DNA of 64,000 nt from an uncultured Litoreibacter sp. (GTDB lineage Bacteria; Pseudomonadota; Alphaproteobacteria; Rhodobacterales; Rhodobacteraceae): NCBI RefSeq assembly GCF_947501785.1, contig NZ_CANMXB010000001.1, positions 1,755,048 to 1,819,047 of the forward strand, given 5' to 3'. Below, piece by piece: positions 7,879-15,743 of this stretch. Numbering within the stretch: position 1 is the stretch's first letter; every line of letters starts with the position of its first letter. The notes under the pieces are model-generated. The model was not told where the DNA came from. It searched no databases and saw only the letters and a program-made list of their open reading frames with translations. The translations under genes and the position numbers were made by a program.

Positions 7879-9275
7879 TATTTTTGTAATTTTATGTCGC
7901 CGGCCTGTTTCGGCCGAAAATGCGCGATAGAGCCCGCATAGTATGGCATCAGCTCTGCATATTTGCCGGTCAGCTTCAGCACATCACCGTCGATCAACAG
8001 CATGCCCCGGGCCTCCAGCAGGCGCAGCGCGGCGTCCAACCCCTTCTCGGCCCCCGATTGCGGCAAGCACAGGTTGATGCGCTTTTCGGTCATCGCCGCG
8101 ACCTCCAGCTCAAACAGTTCGGTCAGCTTGGCCCGCGACATCTGCCCGCCGGCTTCCTGCATATGCCAGGCGATCAGCGGCACCGGCAGCACCGGCACCG
8201 AGGACGCCACCCGCCCCATAAGCGCTTTGCCCAGGTCTTGCGCCACGTCGTCATGTTGCTCACTCAAGAAGTCACGCAACGACAGCGGCGAGCCATAGGC
8301 CACGGCGGCGAAGCCCAAGCGGTGGAACTTGCCAGTGACACGCTGCCAGATATGGCGGCCCACGTAGCGGAACACGGTGGAGATGCGGAACTTGAAACGG
8401 GATCGGTTATCCCCGGCCGCAGCCACCAGAACGCGGTCCTCCAGCACCCGGTCGTAATTCAATCCAATGGGGACGAACACAACGTCACGCGACTTTTCCG
8501 GATCGAACCCGTCGATGATGTAGCTGATCAGCCCCAGCTTCGGGTCCCCCAGCTCGCCTGTGCGCGACAGCCCGCCTTCGGGGAACACGGCCTGCGCCAC
8601 GCCTTCCTTGGTCGACAGCTGCACATACCGCGCCAGCACGCGCCTGTACAAAGGGTTCAACGATTTGCGGCGGATGAAATACCCGCCCATCATCTTGATC
8701 AACGGCCGCAGCGGCCAGCCCCGGGCCCATTCCCCCACCGCATAGGACAGCGAAGTGTCCTTCGCCGCCAGATAGGTCACCAGCACGTAATCCATGTTGG
8801 AGCGGTGGTTGATGATGTAGACCACCGTCGCCTCCGGATCGATTGCCTCGATCTCGTGCTTGTTCTGACGCACGACGCGGACGCGGTACAGCCCGCGCGA
8901 CAGCCACTTGGCCAGCTTGGTGCCCCAGCCAAAATAAATGGTGGCGCTGAAGGATGGTACAATCTCGCGGGCGTAACGCTCTGCCGTCTCGAACGCCACG
9001 TTGTCGGGGATGCCCTGCTTGTCAGCATAGTCATTGACTGCACGGATGACGTCGGGGTCGTAGAGCACGTTTTGGATCATGTCGTGGCGCCGCGCCAGCT
9101 TGAAGGGCTGGATCGGGCGCTTCAGGTTCTCGTTCAGCCGCGCCACCACCCGCTCCGCGCGGCGCCGGAAGAACCAGCGCACCGACGGAAACAGCAGATG
9201 CGACGCCGCCGTGACCGCCGCCAAAAGCCCCATCAGGATCAGTGCCCAGACGGGCAGTTCTACGGTCTGCAACAT
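7878..9275 (-). CDS. PlsB-like glycerol-3-phosphate/lysophosphatidate acyltransferase
   Basis: 465 residues from the ATG giving MLQTVELPV, followed at once by a transmembrane segment. An upstream start would run into the divergent GNAT gene. The acyltransferase motifs follow the glycerol-3-phosphate type: 'NHRSNMDYV' (the HX4D catalytic box), 'GGYFIRR', 'VFPEGGLSRTGEL' with 'GDPKLG', and 'FVPIGLNYDRV'. This matches the order and spacing in PlsB more closely than PlsC, although the protein is much shorter than E. coli PlsB (about 800 residues). It probably acylates glycerol-3-phosphate at the inner membrane at the start of phospholipid synthesis. Confidence 0.8.
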   Translation of the reverse strand: MLQTVELPVWALILMGLLAAVTAASHLLFPSVRWFFRRRAERVVARLNENLKRPIQPFKLARRHDMIQNVLYDPDVIRAVNDYADKQGIPDNVAFETAERYAREIVPSFSATIYFGWGTKLAKWLSRGLYRVRVVRQNKHEIEAIDPEATVVYIINHRSNMDYVLVTYLAAKDTSLSYAVGEWARGWPLRPLIKMMGGYFIRRKSLNPLYRRVLARYVQLSTKEGVAQAVFPEGGLSRTGELGDPKLGLISYIIDGFDPEKSRDVVFVPIGLNYDRVLEDRVLVAAAGDNRSRFKFRISTVFRYVGRHIWQRVTGKFHRLGFAAVAYGSPLSLRDFLSEQHDDVAQDLGKALMGRVASSVPVLPVPLIAWHMQEAGGQMSRAKLTELFELEVAAMTEKRINLCLPQSGAEKGLDAALRLLEARGMLLIDGDVLKLTGKYAELMPYYAGSIAHFRPKQAGDIKLQK

Positions 9276-9370
9276 GCCATGACGTTGGCAGGGAACGGCG
9301 GCGGGGTAAATGGGGCTGCGCATTCCGGCCGCCGTTGTTTTCCGCAAGCCACAACCCCATCTTTGGGGGT

Positions 9371-9961
9371 ATGGCACCCGTCACCATCTCCGCAGGCTTT
9401 GCCGAGCATCACCGCAGCGAGGCCACCCGGCTATTCTGGCAGGCCTTCAAGGCCAAGCTGAACCCCGTCATGGGGCCAGAGGCGAAGGCGCAGCGCTTCC
9501 TCGCGCGCGTGGCCGACCCGTCGCATGCCATCAGCGCGACGGCCCTTGACGGCACGTTGCTTGGCATCGCCGGTTACAAAACCGCGCAGGGCGCGTTCAT
9601 CGGCGGCGACTGGGCGGACCTGACTGCGGTCTACGGCACCCTCGGCGCGCTGTGGCGCGCGCCTCTGCTATCCATCCTCGAACGCAACCTTGCGGACGAT
9701 GTGTTGCTGATGGACGGCATCTTCGTGACCGAGGCCGCCCGCGGCCAAGGCGTCGGCACCCGACTGCTCAACGCCATAAAGGCGGAGGCCGCCTCGCGCG
9801 GGCTGTCCCAAACCCGCCTCGACGTGATCGACACCAACCCCCGCGCCCGCGCGCTCTATGAACGCGAGGGGTTTGTCGCAGGTGAACGGCACGACCTTGG
9901 CCCGCTGCGCCTCCTGTTCGGCTTTCGCCATGCGACGACGATGATCCATAAGCAGGCCTAA
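9371..9961 (+). CDS. GNAT-family N-acetyltransferase
   Basis: 196 residues from the ATG giving MAPVTISAG. The acetyl-CoA-binding motif A is clear: 'LLMDGIFVTEAARGQGVGTRLL', with the RGQGVG pyrophosphate loop near residue 132. Motif B follows in 'DTNPRARALYEREGFV'. The substrate cannot be inferred. It is divergent from the PlsB-like gene, with 95 bases between the two starts, and 105 bases upstream of ecm on the same strand. Confidence 0.8.
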   Translation: MAPVTISAGFAEHHRSEATRLFWQAFKAKLNPVMGPEAKAQRFLARVADPSHAISATALDGTLLGIAGYKTAQGAFIGGDWADLTAVYGTLGALWRAPLLSILERNLADDVLLMDGIFVTEAARGQGVGTRLLNAIKAEAASRGLSQTRLDVIDTNPRARALYEREGFVAGERHDLGPLRLLFGFRHATTMIHKQA

Positions 9962-9975
9962 AGGCTCCGAAATTT

Positions 9976-9986
9976 CTGCATTGCAG
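9976..9986 (+). promoter_or_regulatory. CTGC-N3-GCAG motif upstream of ecm
   Basis: The site reads TTCTGC-ATT-GCAGC, 5 bases before a promoter-like TTGACA. It has the same form and orientation as the sites before ccr and mcl2, which supports a shared regulator of the pathway. Confidence 0.45.
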
Positions 9987-9990
9987 CGAA

Positions 9991-10020
9991 TTGACATTGG
10001 TATAAAATTCCCCGTATCTA
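9991..10020 (+). promoter_or_regulatory. Putative sigma-70-type promoter of ecm
   Basis: TTGACA at 9991-9996 matches the -35 consensus exactly. An 18-base spacer leads to TATCTA at 10015-10020 as the -10 box. The predicted transcript start lies about 40 bases before the ecm ATG. An AT-rich spacer in a GC-rich genome supports the call. Confidence 0.45.
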
Positions 10021-10066
10021 CACTCACACGCAAGAAAGTTACCCGACCCGATTCACCGGAGGCCTT

Positions 10067-12034
10067 ATGACCGAGACCAAAAAAGATCGCCCATGGCTGT
10101 TTCGGACCTATGCGGGCCACTCCACTGCCAAGGCGTCAAACGCTTTGTACAAGGGCAACCTCGCTAAGGGGCAAACCGGTCTCTCCGTTGCTTTCGACCT
10201 GCCCACCCAGACCGGATATGACAGCGACCATGAACTCTCACGCGGCGAGGTCGGCAAGGTCGGCGTCCCCGTGGCGCATTTGGGCGACATGCGCACGCTA
10301 TTCAGTGAAATCCCGCTCGATCAGATGAACACGTCGATGACGATCAACGCGACCGCGCCTTGGCTCTTGTCGCTCTACATCGCCGTGGCGGAGGAACAGG
10401 GCGCGGAAGTCTCCGCCCTGCAGGGCACCGTGCAAAACGACATCATCAAGGAATACCTGTCGCGCGGAACGTATATTTGCCCGCCGCAGCCCTCCTTGCG
10501 CATGATCACCGACGTCGCCGCCTACACGCGCGAGCACCTGCCCAAATGGAACCCGATGAACGTCTGTTCCTACCATTTGCAGGAGGCGGGCGCGACGCCG
10601 GAACAGGAACTGGCCTTCGCTTTGGCCACGGCAACGGCCGTGCTGGACGACCTACAAAACAAAGTCCCGGCAGAGCATTTCCCCGCCATGGTCGGCCGCA
10701 TCTCCTTCTTCGTGAACGCGGGCATCCGGTTCGTGACCGAGATGTGCAAAATGCGCGCCTTCGTGGACCTGTGGGACGAGATCACCCGCGAGCGTTATGG
10801 CGTCGAGGACCCCAAATTCCGCCGCTTCCGCTACGGGGTGCAAGTCAACTCCCTCGGGCTGACCGAGCAGCAGCCCGAAAACAACGTCTACCGCATCCTT
10901 ATCGAGATGCTGGCCGTGACACTCTCGAAAAACGCCCGCGCCCGCGCGGTGCAGCTGCCCGCCTGGAACGAGGCCCTCGGCCTGCCCCGCCCATGGGACC
11001 AGCAATGGTCGCTCAGGATGCAGCAGATCATGGCGTTCGAAACCGACCTGTTGGAATATGACGACCTGTTCGACGGCAACCCAGCCGTGGACCGCAAGGT
11101 CGAGGCCCTGAAAGAAGGCGCCCGCGCGGAACTGGCCACCATCGACGCCATGGGCGGGGCCAATGAGGCCATCGAATACATGAAATCCCGGCTGGTGGAG
11201 GCGAACGCCAACCGCATCACCGGCATCGAGGGCGGCGACACCACCGTGGTTGGCGTCAACAAGTTCCAGCAGCATGAAGAAAGCCCGCTCACCGCAGGCG
11301 ACGAGGCCATAATGGTCGCCGACAAGGACGCTGAAGCCGACCAGATCAACCGCCTCAACCAATGGAAAGCCGACCGCGACGACGCCAAGGTGCAAGACGC
11401 GTTGAAAGCGTTGCGGGAGGCGGCCCAGTCTGGCGCCAACATTATGCCCGCCTCCATTCAGGCCGCCAAGGTAGGTGTCACCACCGGCGAATGGGGCGAC
11501 ATGATCCGCACGGCCTTCGGGCAGTATCGCGGCCCAACTGGTGTCTCGCGCAATCCGTCTAACCGCACCGAAGGGCTCGACGAGATCCGGCAACGCGTCG
11601 ACGCGGTTTCCGACAAGCTGGGCCGCCGCCTGAAATTCCTCGTCGGCAAACCGGGGCTCGACGGCCATTCCAACGGCGCCGAACAAATCGCCGCCCGCGC
11701 CCGCGACTGCGGCATGGACATCACCTATGAGGGCATCCGCCTGACCCCTGACGAAATCGTCGCCGCCGCCCAAAAGGACGAGGCCCATGTCGTCGGCCTA
11801 TCCATCCTGTCGGGCTCCCACATCCCGCTGATCCGCGACCTGATGGCCAAGATGAATGTCGCAGGCCTCGGACACATCCCGGTCGTTGTCGGCGGCATCA
11901 TCCCCGAGGAAGACGCCAACCGCCTGCGCGCCATGGGCGTCAGCAAGGTCTACACCCCCAAGGATTTCGAGCTGAACGTGATCATGAATGATCTGGTGAC
12001 GCTGGTGGATCCGCAAGGCATCGCGGCGGAGTAA
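10067..12034 (+). CDS. ecm: Ethylmalonyl-CoA mutase (B12-dependent)
   Basis: 655 residues in a single chain. The N-terminal mutase barrel shows 'FDLPTQTGYDSD', 'TSMTINATAPW', 'GTVQNDIIKEYLSRGTYI' and 'PASIQAAKVGVTTGEW'. The C-terminal cobalamin domain starts near residue 520, with the base-off signature 'DGHSNGAEQIA' (DxHxxG) and 'GLSILSGSH'. The enzyme converts (2R)-ethylmalonyl-CoA to (2S)-methylsuccinyl-CoA in the ethylmalonyl-CoA pathway. Length and sequence fit Ecm/MeaA rather than methylmalonyl-CoA mutase. The last 88 bases recur at 13101-13188 with four changes, and a collagen-like gene begins (3' end first) at the very next base after the stop. Confidence 0.95.
   Translation: MTETKKDRPWLFRTYAGHSTAKASNALYKGNLAKGQTGLSVAFDLPTQTGYDSDHELSRGEVGKVGVPVAHLGDMRTLFSEIPLDQMNTSMTINATAPWLLSLYIAVAEEQGAEVSALQGTVQNDIIKEYLSRGTYICPPQPSLRMITDVAAYTREHLPKWNPMNVCSYHLQEAGATPEQELAFALATATAVLDDLQNKVPAEHFPAMVGRISFFVNAGIRFVTEMCKMRAFVDLWDEITRERYGVEDPKFRRFRYGVQVNSLGLTEQQPENNVYRILIEMLAVTLSKNARARAVQLPAWNEALGLPRPWDQQWSLRMQQIMAFETDLLEYDDLFDGNPAVDRKVEALKEGARAELATIDAMGGANEAIEYMKSRLVEANANRITGIEGGDTTVVGVNKFQQHEESPLTAGDEAIMVADKDAEADQINRLNQWKADRDDAKVQDALKALREAAQSGANIMPASIQAAKVGVTTGEWGDMIRTAFGQYRGPTGVSRNPSNRTEGLDEIRQRVDAVSDKLGRRLKFLVGKPGLDGHSNGAEQIAARARDCGMDITYEGIRLTPDEIVAAAQKDEAHVVGLSILSGSHIPLIRDLMAKMNVAGLGHIPVVVGGIIPEEDANRLRAMGVSKVYTPKDFELNVIMNDLVTLVDPQGIAAE
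11947..12034 (+). repeat. 88-bp direct repeat, copy 1 (3' end of ecm)
   Basis: These are the final 29 codons plus stop of ecm. Copy 2 lies at 13101-13188 in the same orientation. The first 63 bases are identical and four substitutions fall in the next seven bases, after which the copies are identical to the stop codon. Confidence 0.95.
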
Positions 12035-13012
12035 TCACTTGGGGACGATGCTACCGACCAGCGTATCAGCTCCAGCATCAACGTCCGTTAATTGAAAGAA
12101 AAGCGACTGGTCGGACTTTAATGGTATACTTTCGCCAATCCAGACAAGGTCGCTTCCACCACCTGATGCGTGAACTTCGATGCTGCCAGATCCGTATGAC
12201 CCCACAGTTATTGCCGGAACGCCGTTCAAACAAACAACGGCCCCGCTCTCAAATGTGACCCCAACAATGGGACGGCCAATGTCTGCCTCAAAACACACAT
12301 TCTTTTTCGCAAGTGATGGAGCAGGGGCTGCAACACCTTGCCCGACGGAGACACCAGACTCGGTTTGAGATTGCGATACAGTTGGATTGCTCTTCAGCAA
12401 GGCAAGTAATTCGGACGGGTTCAGGTTTTTGCCCGCCGGACCCGCAGGCCCTTGTTTGCCCGGGGCGCCAGCCTGACCTGCCGGTCCAATCGCCCCCATC
12501 TGACCTGCGGGACCCTGTGGCCCGGTAGGCCCCGGTGGTCCGGTCTCACCAGCTGGCCCGCGCTCACCAATTTGCCCTCTACGACCGGCTGGTCCGCGGA
12601 TAATATCGCGATATTGCTGTGCGAGCACGGCTGCGACCTCGTCAGGTGTGACGAAGCCAAGCCCGGAGCCAGAACTCGACTTTACGCTTTCCAGTTCAAT
12701 CTCCAGCTTCGCAATCTGCGCCTCCAGCGCGGCAATGCGGTTCGCCTCCGGTTGGCTTTGCAGCAAGGTGCGGCCCTGATCCTCGACCACGCTTTCCAAA
12801 GCCTCAATGCGGGCGGCCACCTGCCCCACGTTGGTTTTCAGCTCCGAGGCCTGCACGGCCTCGGCAATCCGCTTCTCAACCGCGTCCTCGGTCAGCACGG
12901 CGTCGTTGAAACGGGCCTGCTCGGACACGCTCATCCAACCCACGCCAATGGTCGCCAACGCACCAAGAACCCCGGCGCCAAGCGGGACAAGATAGTTTTT
13001 CACAACGCTCAT
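12035..13012 (-). CDS. Collagen-like triple-helix repeat protein with membrane anchor and coiled coil
   Basis: 325 residues. An N-terminal hydrophobic segment (about 8-27) looks like an uncleaved signal anchor. A heptad-rich coiled coil follows (about 60-112), then 18 uninterrupted Gly-X-Y triplets from G140 to about K195 ([21 protein letters not shown]...). A C-terminal domain of about 100 residues is rich in beta-type sequence. The coiled coil could trimerise the collagen stalk and the terminal domain could be a head exposed outside the inner membrane or further out. Its stop codon abuts the ecm stop with no spacer, and it is flanked by the two ecm 3'-end copies, so it looks inserted. No function is known. 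Confidence 0.85.
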   Translation of the reverse strand: MSVVKNYLVPLGAGVLGALATIGVGWMSVSEQARFNDAVLTEDAVEKRIAEAVQASELKTNVGQVAARIEALESVVEDQGRTLLQSQPEANRIAALEAQIAKLEIELESVKSSSGSGLGFVTPDEVAAVLAQQYRDIIRGPAGRRGQIGERGPAGETGPPGPTGPQGPAGQMGAIGPAGQAGAPGKQGPAGPAGKNLNPSELLALLKSNPTVSQSQTESGVSVGQGVAAPAPSLAKKNVCFEADIGRPIVGVTFESGAVVCLNGVPAITVGSYGSGSIEVHASGGGSDLVWIGESIPLKSDQSLFFQLTDVDAGADTLVGSIVPK

Positions 13013-13100
13013 AACAGCACAGGTCCTTCACATCCTCGGCCCTCAGACTATCCGTCACACAACAATTGTCTAGCCGGTCTGCGCGCGGGTCCGTTGCCTT

Positions 13101-13188
13101 GGTCTACACCCCCAAGGATTTCGAGCTGAACGTGATCATGAATGATCTGGTGACGCTGGTGGACCCCGCAGGCATCGCGGCGGAGTAA
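13101..13188 (+). repeat. 88-bp direct repeat, copy 2: orphan ecm 3' end (gene remnant)
   Basis: It encodes the Ecm C-terminus in frame to TAA (ending DPAGIAAE instead of DPQGIAAE) but has no start or upstream ecm sequence. It is best read as the 3' end of a resident or donor ecm allele left behind when the 1,066-bp collagen-like segment was inserted. The region 13013-13373 otherwise holds the collagen gene's own upstream DNA and about 185 bp before the next gene, with no other gene visible. Confidence 0.9.
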
Positions 13189-13373
13189 CGCCGCCCCGCC
13201 AACGACACGGCGACGGATCGCCAATTCTGTGCTACAATGCGGCGCGGCCCTATTTTGGCCGTGCAAGACGACATTTGAACCACTCCTATTTTAGAACCAT
13301 TGGTGATCATTATGCACAAAGACCTCCCCATCCATCCGCCCGGACTAGCCCCACACGACCGGAGGGGCCGGCC

Positions 13374-14357
13374 ATGAAGTTCACAATCATGCCTGACCCG
13401 ACGCCGGGCCATTTCTACCGCGCCCAGAACAATGACACGGTGCTGGGCCTGACGGGGCGCGCCTACGGGGTGCGCTCCGGCTCCACCCGCATGCGGCTGT
13501 CGCAGCTGCTGGTTTCCCACCCGCATAACTGGCGCATTCGCAGGCCGCCGAAAAACAAGTTCGAACGGCAGTTCTATCCGCAAGGTCTGATCCGGCTGGC
13601 ACGCCGGTTCCCCTGTGCGGACAGGGCCTACGAGGCTGATCCTTGGGACCCGCTCTCCGGCGGCAGCTGCAGACCCCTGATGTATATCCCGCCCAAAACC
13701 GATGTCTGGTTCAAGCCGCCGGTCGAGGTGGTGCAGCGGGCCAGCCTGCTGTGCTGGGCCGCGGCGCTGACCAGCCTGTCGCTGTCGCGCGATCTGAACC
13801 TGGCCTTCCCTGATCAGATCGATCTGGCGTCGCATTTCTTAGGCGAACGGATCACCGTGGGTCGTCCCGGGCGCGGCAGCGTCCGCAGGCGTCTGGTGAT
13901 GCGCAGCAATCTTGGGTTGCGCCTGTGGCCCCGCCAAGAACTGAAGGCCGACCCGCCCGCACACGCGTTCACCAAGGGCGAGATGACGGCGACGTTTATG
14001 GCGCGGGCCTTCGGGCTGAACATCAACAGCTATTTCGGCGACCTCAAGCCTGACCCGGTCAACAAAAAGCGCGACAAGAAGCTGACCATCGGGGAAATCC
14101 AACGGCTCCTCAAAGCCGCAGACAACCCGATCATCATGTTCCGCGCGCTGGGCGAGGACACCAAAACGCCCGGGCATGTGTCGGTCGTGTTCGGCGCGTC
14201 AGAGGAGGATGACCACTACCTCGAGATGGACCCGTTCACCACGTCCAACAGCGGCTCGGTCTTCGGCACAGAGGACACGATCACGCTGCGTGACGGGCGT
14301 CATTTGACGGGTGATATCGTCGGCCATGACGCGCGGGAGATTTACGTGCTGCACTAA
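13374..14357 (+). CDS. LysM-like / papain-like cysteine peptidase candidate
   Basis: 327 residues from an ATG behind a strong GGAGGGG ribosome site; no signal peptide. The N-terminal part (about 14-60: 'YRAQNNDTVLGLTGRAYG') has the look of a LysM domain. A later region carries the order of a papain-fold triad: C127 in 'LLCWAAALTSL', H268 in 'TPGHVSVVFG' and D286 in 'LEMDPF'. The Cys-Trp-Ala-Ala pattern is typical of papain-like bacterial proteases and toxins. It is convergent with the adaptor-effector cassette downstream and could be a second effector or a host-type protease. The assignment rests on motif reading only. Confidence 0.5.
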   Translation: MKFTIMPDPTPGHFYRAQNNDTVLGLTGRAYGVRSGSTRMRLSQLLVSHPHNWRIRRPPKNKFERQFYPQGLIRLARRFPCADRAYEADPWDPLSGGSCRPLMYIPPKTDVWFKPPVEVVQRASLLCWAAALTSLSLSRDLNLAFPDQIDLASHFLGERITVGRPGRGSVRRRLVMRSNLGLRLWPRQELKADPPAHAFTKGEMTATFMARAFGLNINSYFGDLKPDPVNKKRDKKLTIGEIQRLLKAADNPIIMFRALGEDTKTPGHVSVVFGASEEDDHYLEMDPFTTSNSGSVFGTEDTITLRDGRHLTGDIVGHDAREIYVLH

Positions 14358-14387
14358 AGCCGGAAAGGGCGCGCGCGCTGGTCGGGC

Positions 14388-14912
14388 CTATTGCGATGCG
14401 GGCTCTTTGAGCAGGTCCCGATCATAGGCGGATTGCACATCCTCGGGCACCACCGGCACCAGATAGGCGTAGGGAACCGGTGGCTCAAACTCGCCCAACG
14501 GGCGGATGAACAGCCCGCTCCCGGGGGTGTAGCTACTGATGAAATGTGTTCCCAACACGTCTTTTGGCGCTGCTTTGCCGTCCGGATGCTCGTATCTCCA
14601 AAGGCCTCGGTAGCGCAGTGTTACATCAAAATATTCTCCCTCAAAGATGCCAACCCGGTCCGTGGGTTTCAGATACACCCATCCATACCGGTCGACCCCA
14701 CCAATAATTGTGTAGTCCTGCGGGATTGTCAGCTCCCAGCCCTGTTCCACAGCGGCAATGTCGTCGGGGAAGGGCTCGTTGGTTTTCCAATCGGGGTCGG
14801 GTTTTGCTTGGTTTTCGGTCACGATTTGAACTCCCGGTTGTGATGTGAGGCCAAAATAGCCAAGGGCCACAGCCCCCAATAGGATGATGACGATGGCCAG
14901 CCGGCGCGTCAT
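14388..14912 (-). CDS. Membrane-anchored periplasmic protein, candidate immunity protein
   Basis: 174 residues. Residues 4-22 form a hydrophobic signal anchor after MTRR; the remainder is a soluble, probably periplasmic domain with no recognised motif. The ATG overlaps the stop of the preceding effector candidate by 4 bases (ATGA), the tight coupling usual for toxin-immunity pairs. Its location and topology would let it neutralise an effector acting in the periplasm. No family was recognised, so the immunity role is inferred from context alone. Confidence 0.5.
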   Translation of the reverse strand: MTRRLAIVIILLGAVALGYFGLTSQPGVQIVTENQAKPDPDWKTNEPFPDDIAAVEQGWELTIPQDYTIIGGVDRYGWVYLKPTDRVGIFEGEYFDVTLRYRGLWRYEHPDGKAAPKDVLGTHFISSYTPGSGLFIRPLGEFEPPVPYAYLVPVVPEDVQSAYDRDLLKEPASQ

Positions 14913-15739
14913 CGCGATTTCAGCCCAGCAGGGTACTCAAAATCGCTGGCCACCGTGCCGCCGCTGCTGGCGTTGAAGGCGCGGTAGGTACGTTGAAGGT
15001 AGCGCGCCTGGCGGGACGGCAATTCGATACCGTTTCCGGGCGGGGTGTCCATCGCAGAACCTGTAATCGTTCGCAGCCTTATTTCCAAATCCTCTGCAGA
15101 GGATACGTTCGCGGAAACGCCTCCCGCTCGCGCCACTTCAAGCGAAAAGGTAAAACAATGATTTCCCTTAATATCGTAAGCCGCCGCCCGTTTAGCGGTA
15201 ATTTCAGTTATCCGTTGCTCCGCAAAGTCTTTCATCGCATCGTAAGCGCCATTCGCAAGTTTGATGTACACACCCTCAAAGCCATAGGGGCCTCCATTCG
15301 TTCGGGTTAGTTTGTCAACCAGAGCATTTAGGCTTGCCGGCGTTGGGTTGTGGTCTTCACCAAAGCTGACTGTTGCACCAGCCATGTTGTCGGCAGGCTG
15401 GACCTTACCATAGCTCCCACCATAACGGCCATATTCGTAGTAAGCGACTTCGTCGGTCAGCCCGTTGATAAACGCTACCCCGGCATGGCCCAAACCGATC
15501 ACACTCACCCCAACTCTAGTTCTGCGAGAGATCGACATTGGCGGCGAAGTCTCCGGTCGGGTGAACGTGGCAATAACAGAAGCCTCCTCATCAATTACCG
15601 TTCGCTCGAAAAACGACATTTCTGCACGAATTGCATCGTATTCCACGGTGATCGGCTGGTTGGGATACACAATCGGTATCACCACGTCGCACGGGCCGGG
15701 GCATGGGCTTACGGGGTCGCCTGCGCTGTCCTGAGCCAC
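14909..15739 (-). CDS. Type VI secretion-style effector candidate (His/Cys amidase-like)
   Basis: 276 residues, GTG start 4 bases after the adaptor stop. No signal peptide. An N-terminal Pro/Cys segment ('CPGPCDVVIPIVYP', 13-26) is of a kind seen in proteins encoded beside VgrG/PAAR genes. The core has H85 in 'GLGHAGVAFING', an aromatic run 'YYEYGRYGG' (100-108), and C195 in 'GNHCFTF'. His-before-Cys order recalls circularly permuted papain-like (NlpC/P60, PPPDE-type) amidases. Neighbours are a DUF4123 adaptor upstream and an anchored periplasmic protein overlapping downstream. A cell-wall or lipid target in the periplasm is plausible but unproven. Confidence 0.5.
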   Translation of the reverse strand: MAQDSAGDPVSPCPGPCDVVIPIVYPNQPITVEYDAIRAEMSFFERTVIDEEASVIATFTRPETSPPMSISRRTRVGVSVIGLGHAGVAFINGLTDEVAYYEYGRYGGSYGKVQPADNMAGATVSFGEDHNPTPASLNALVDKLTRTNGGPYGFEGVYIKLANGAYDAMKDFAEQRITEITAKRAAAYDIKGNHCFTFSLEVARAGGVSANVSSAEDLEIRLRTITGSAMDTPPGNGIELPSRQARYLQRTYRAFNASSGGTVASDFEYPAGLKSR

Positions 15740-15743
15740 GTCT

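Noticed and set aside
7920-9461. 513-codon plus-strand open frame opposite the PlsB-like gene
   Set aside because: Rich in His, Arg and Gln with no domain; it is the antisense shadow of a high-GC gene whose own frame carries clear acyltransferase motifs.
10652-11788. 378-codon minus-strand open frame inside ecm
   Set aside because: Antisense shadow; Gly/Val/His-rich without recognisable domains.
12300-12610. Tandem GC-rich repeats in the collagen region as a CRISPR or satellite
   Set aside because: The periodicity is three codons (Gly-X-Y) in a single frame, with no spacers; it is coding repetition.
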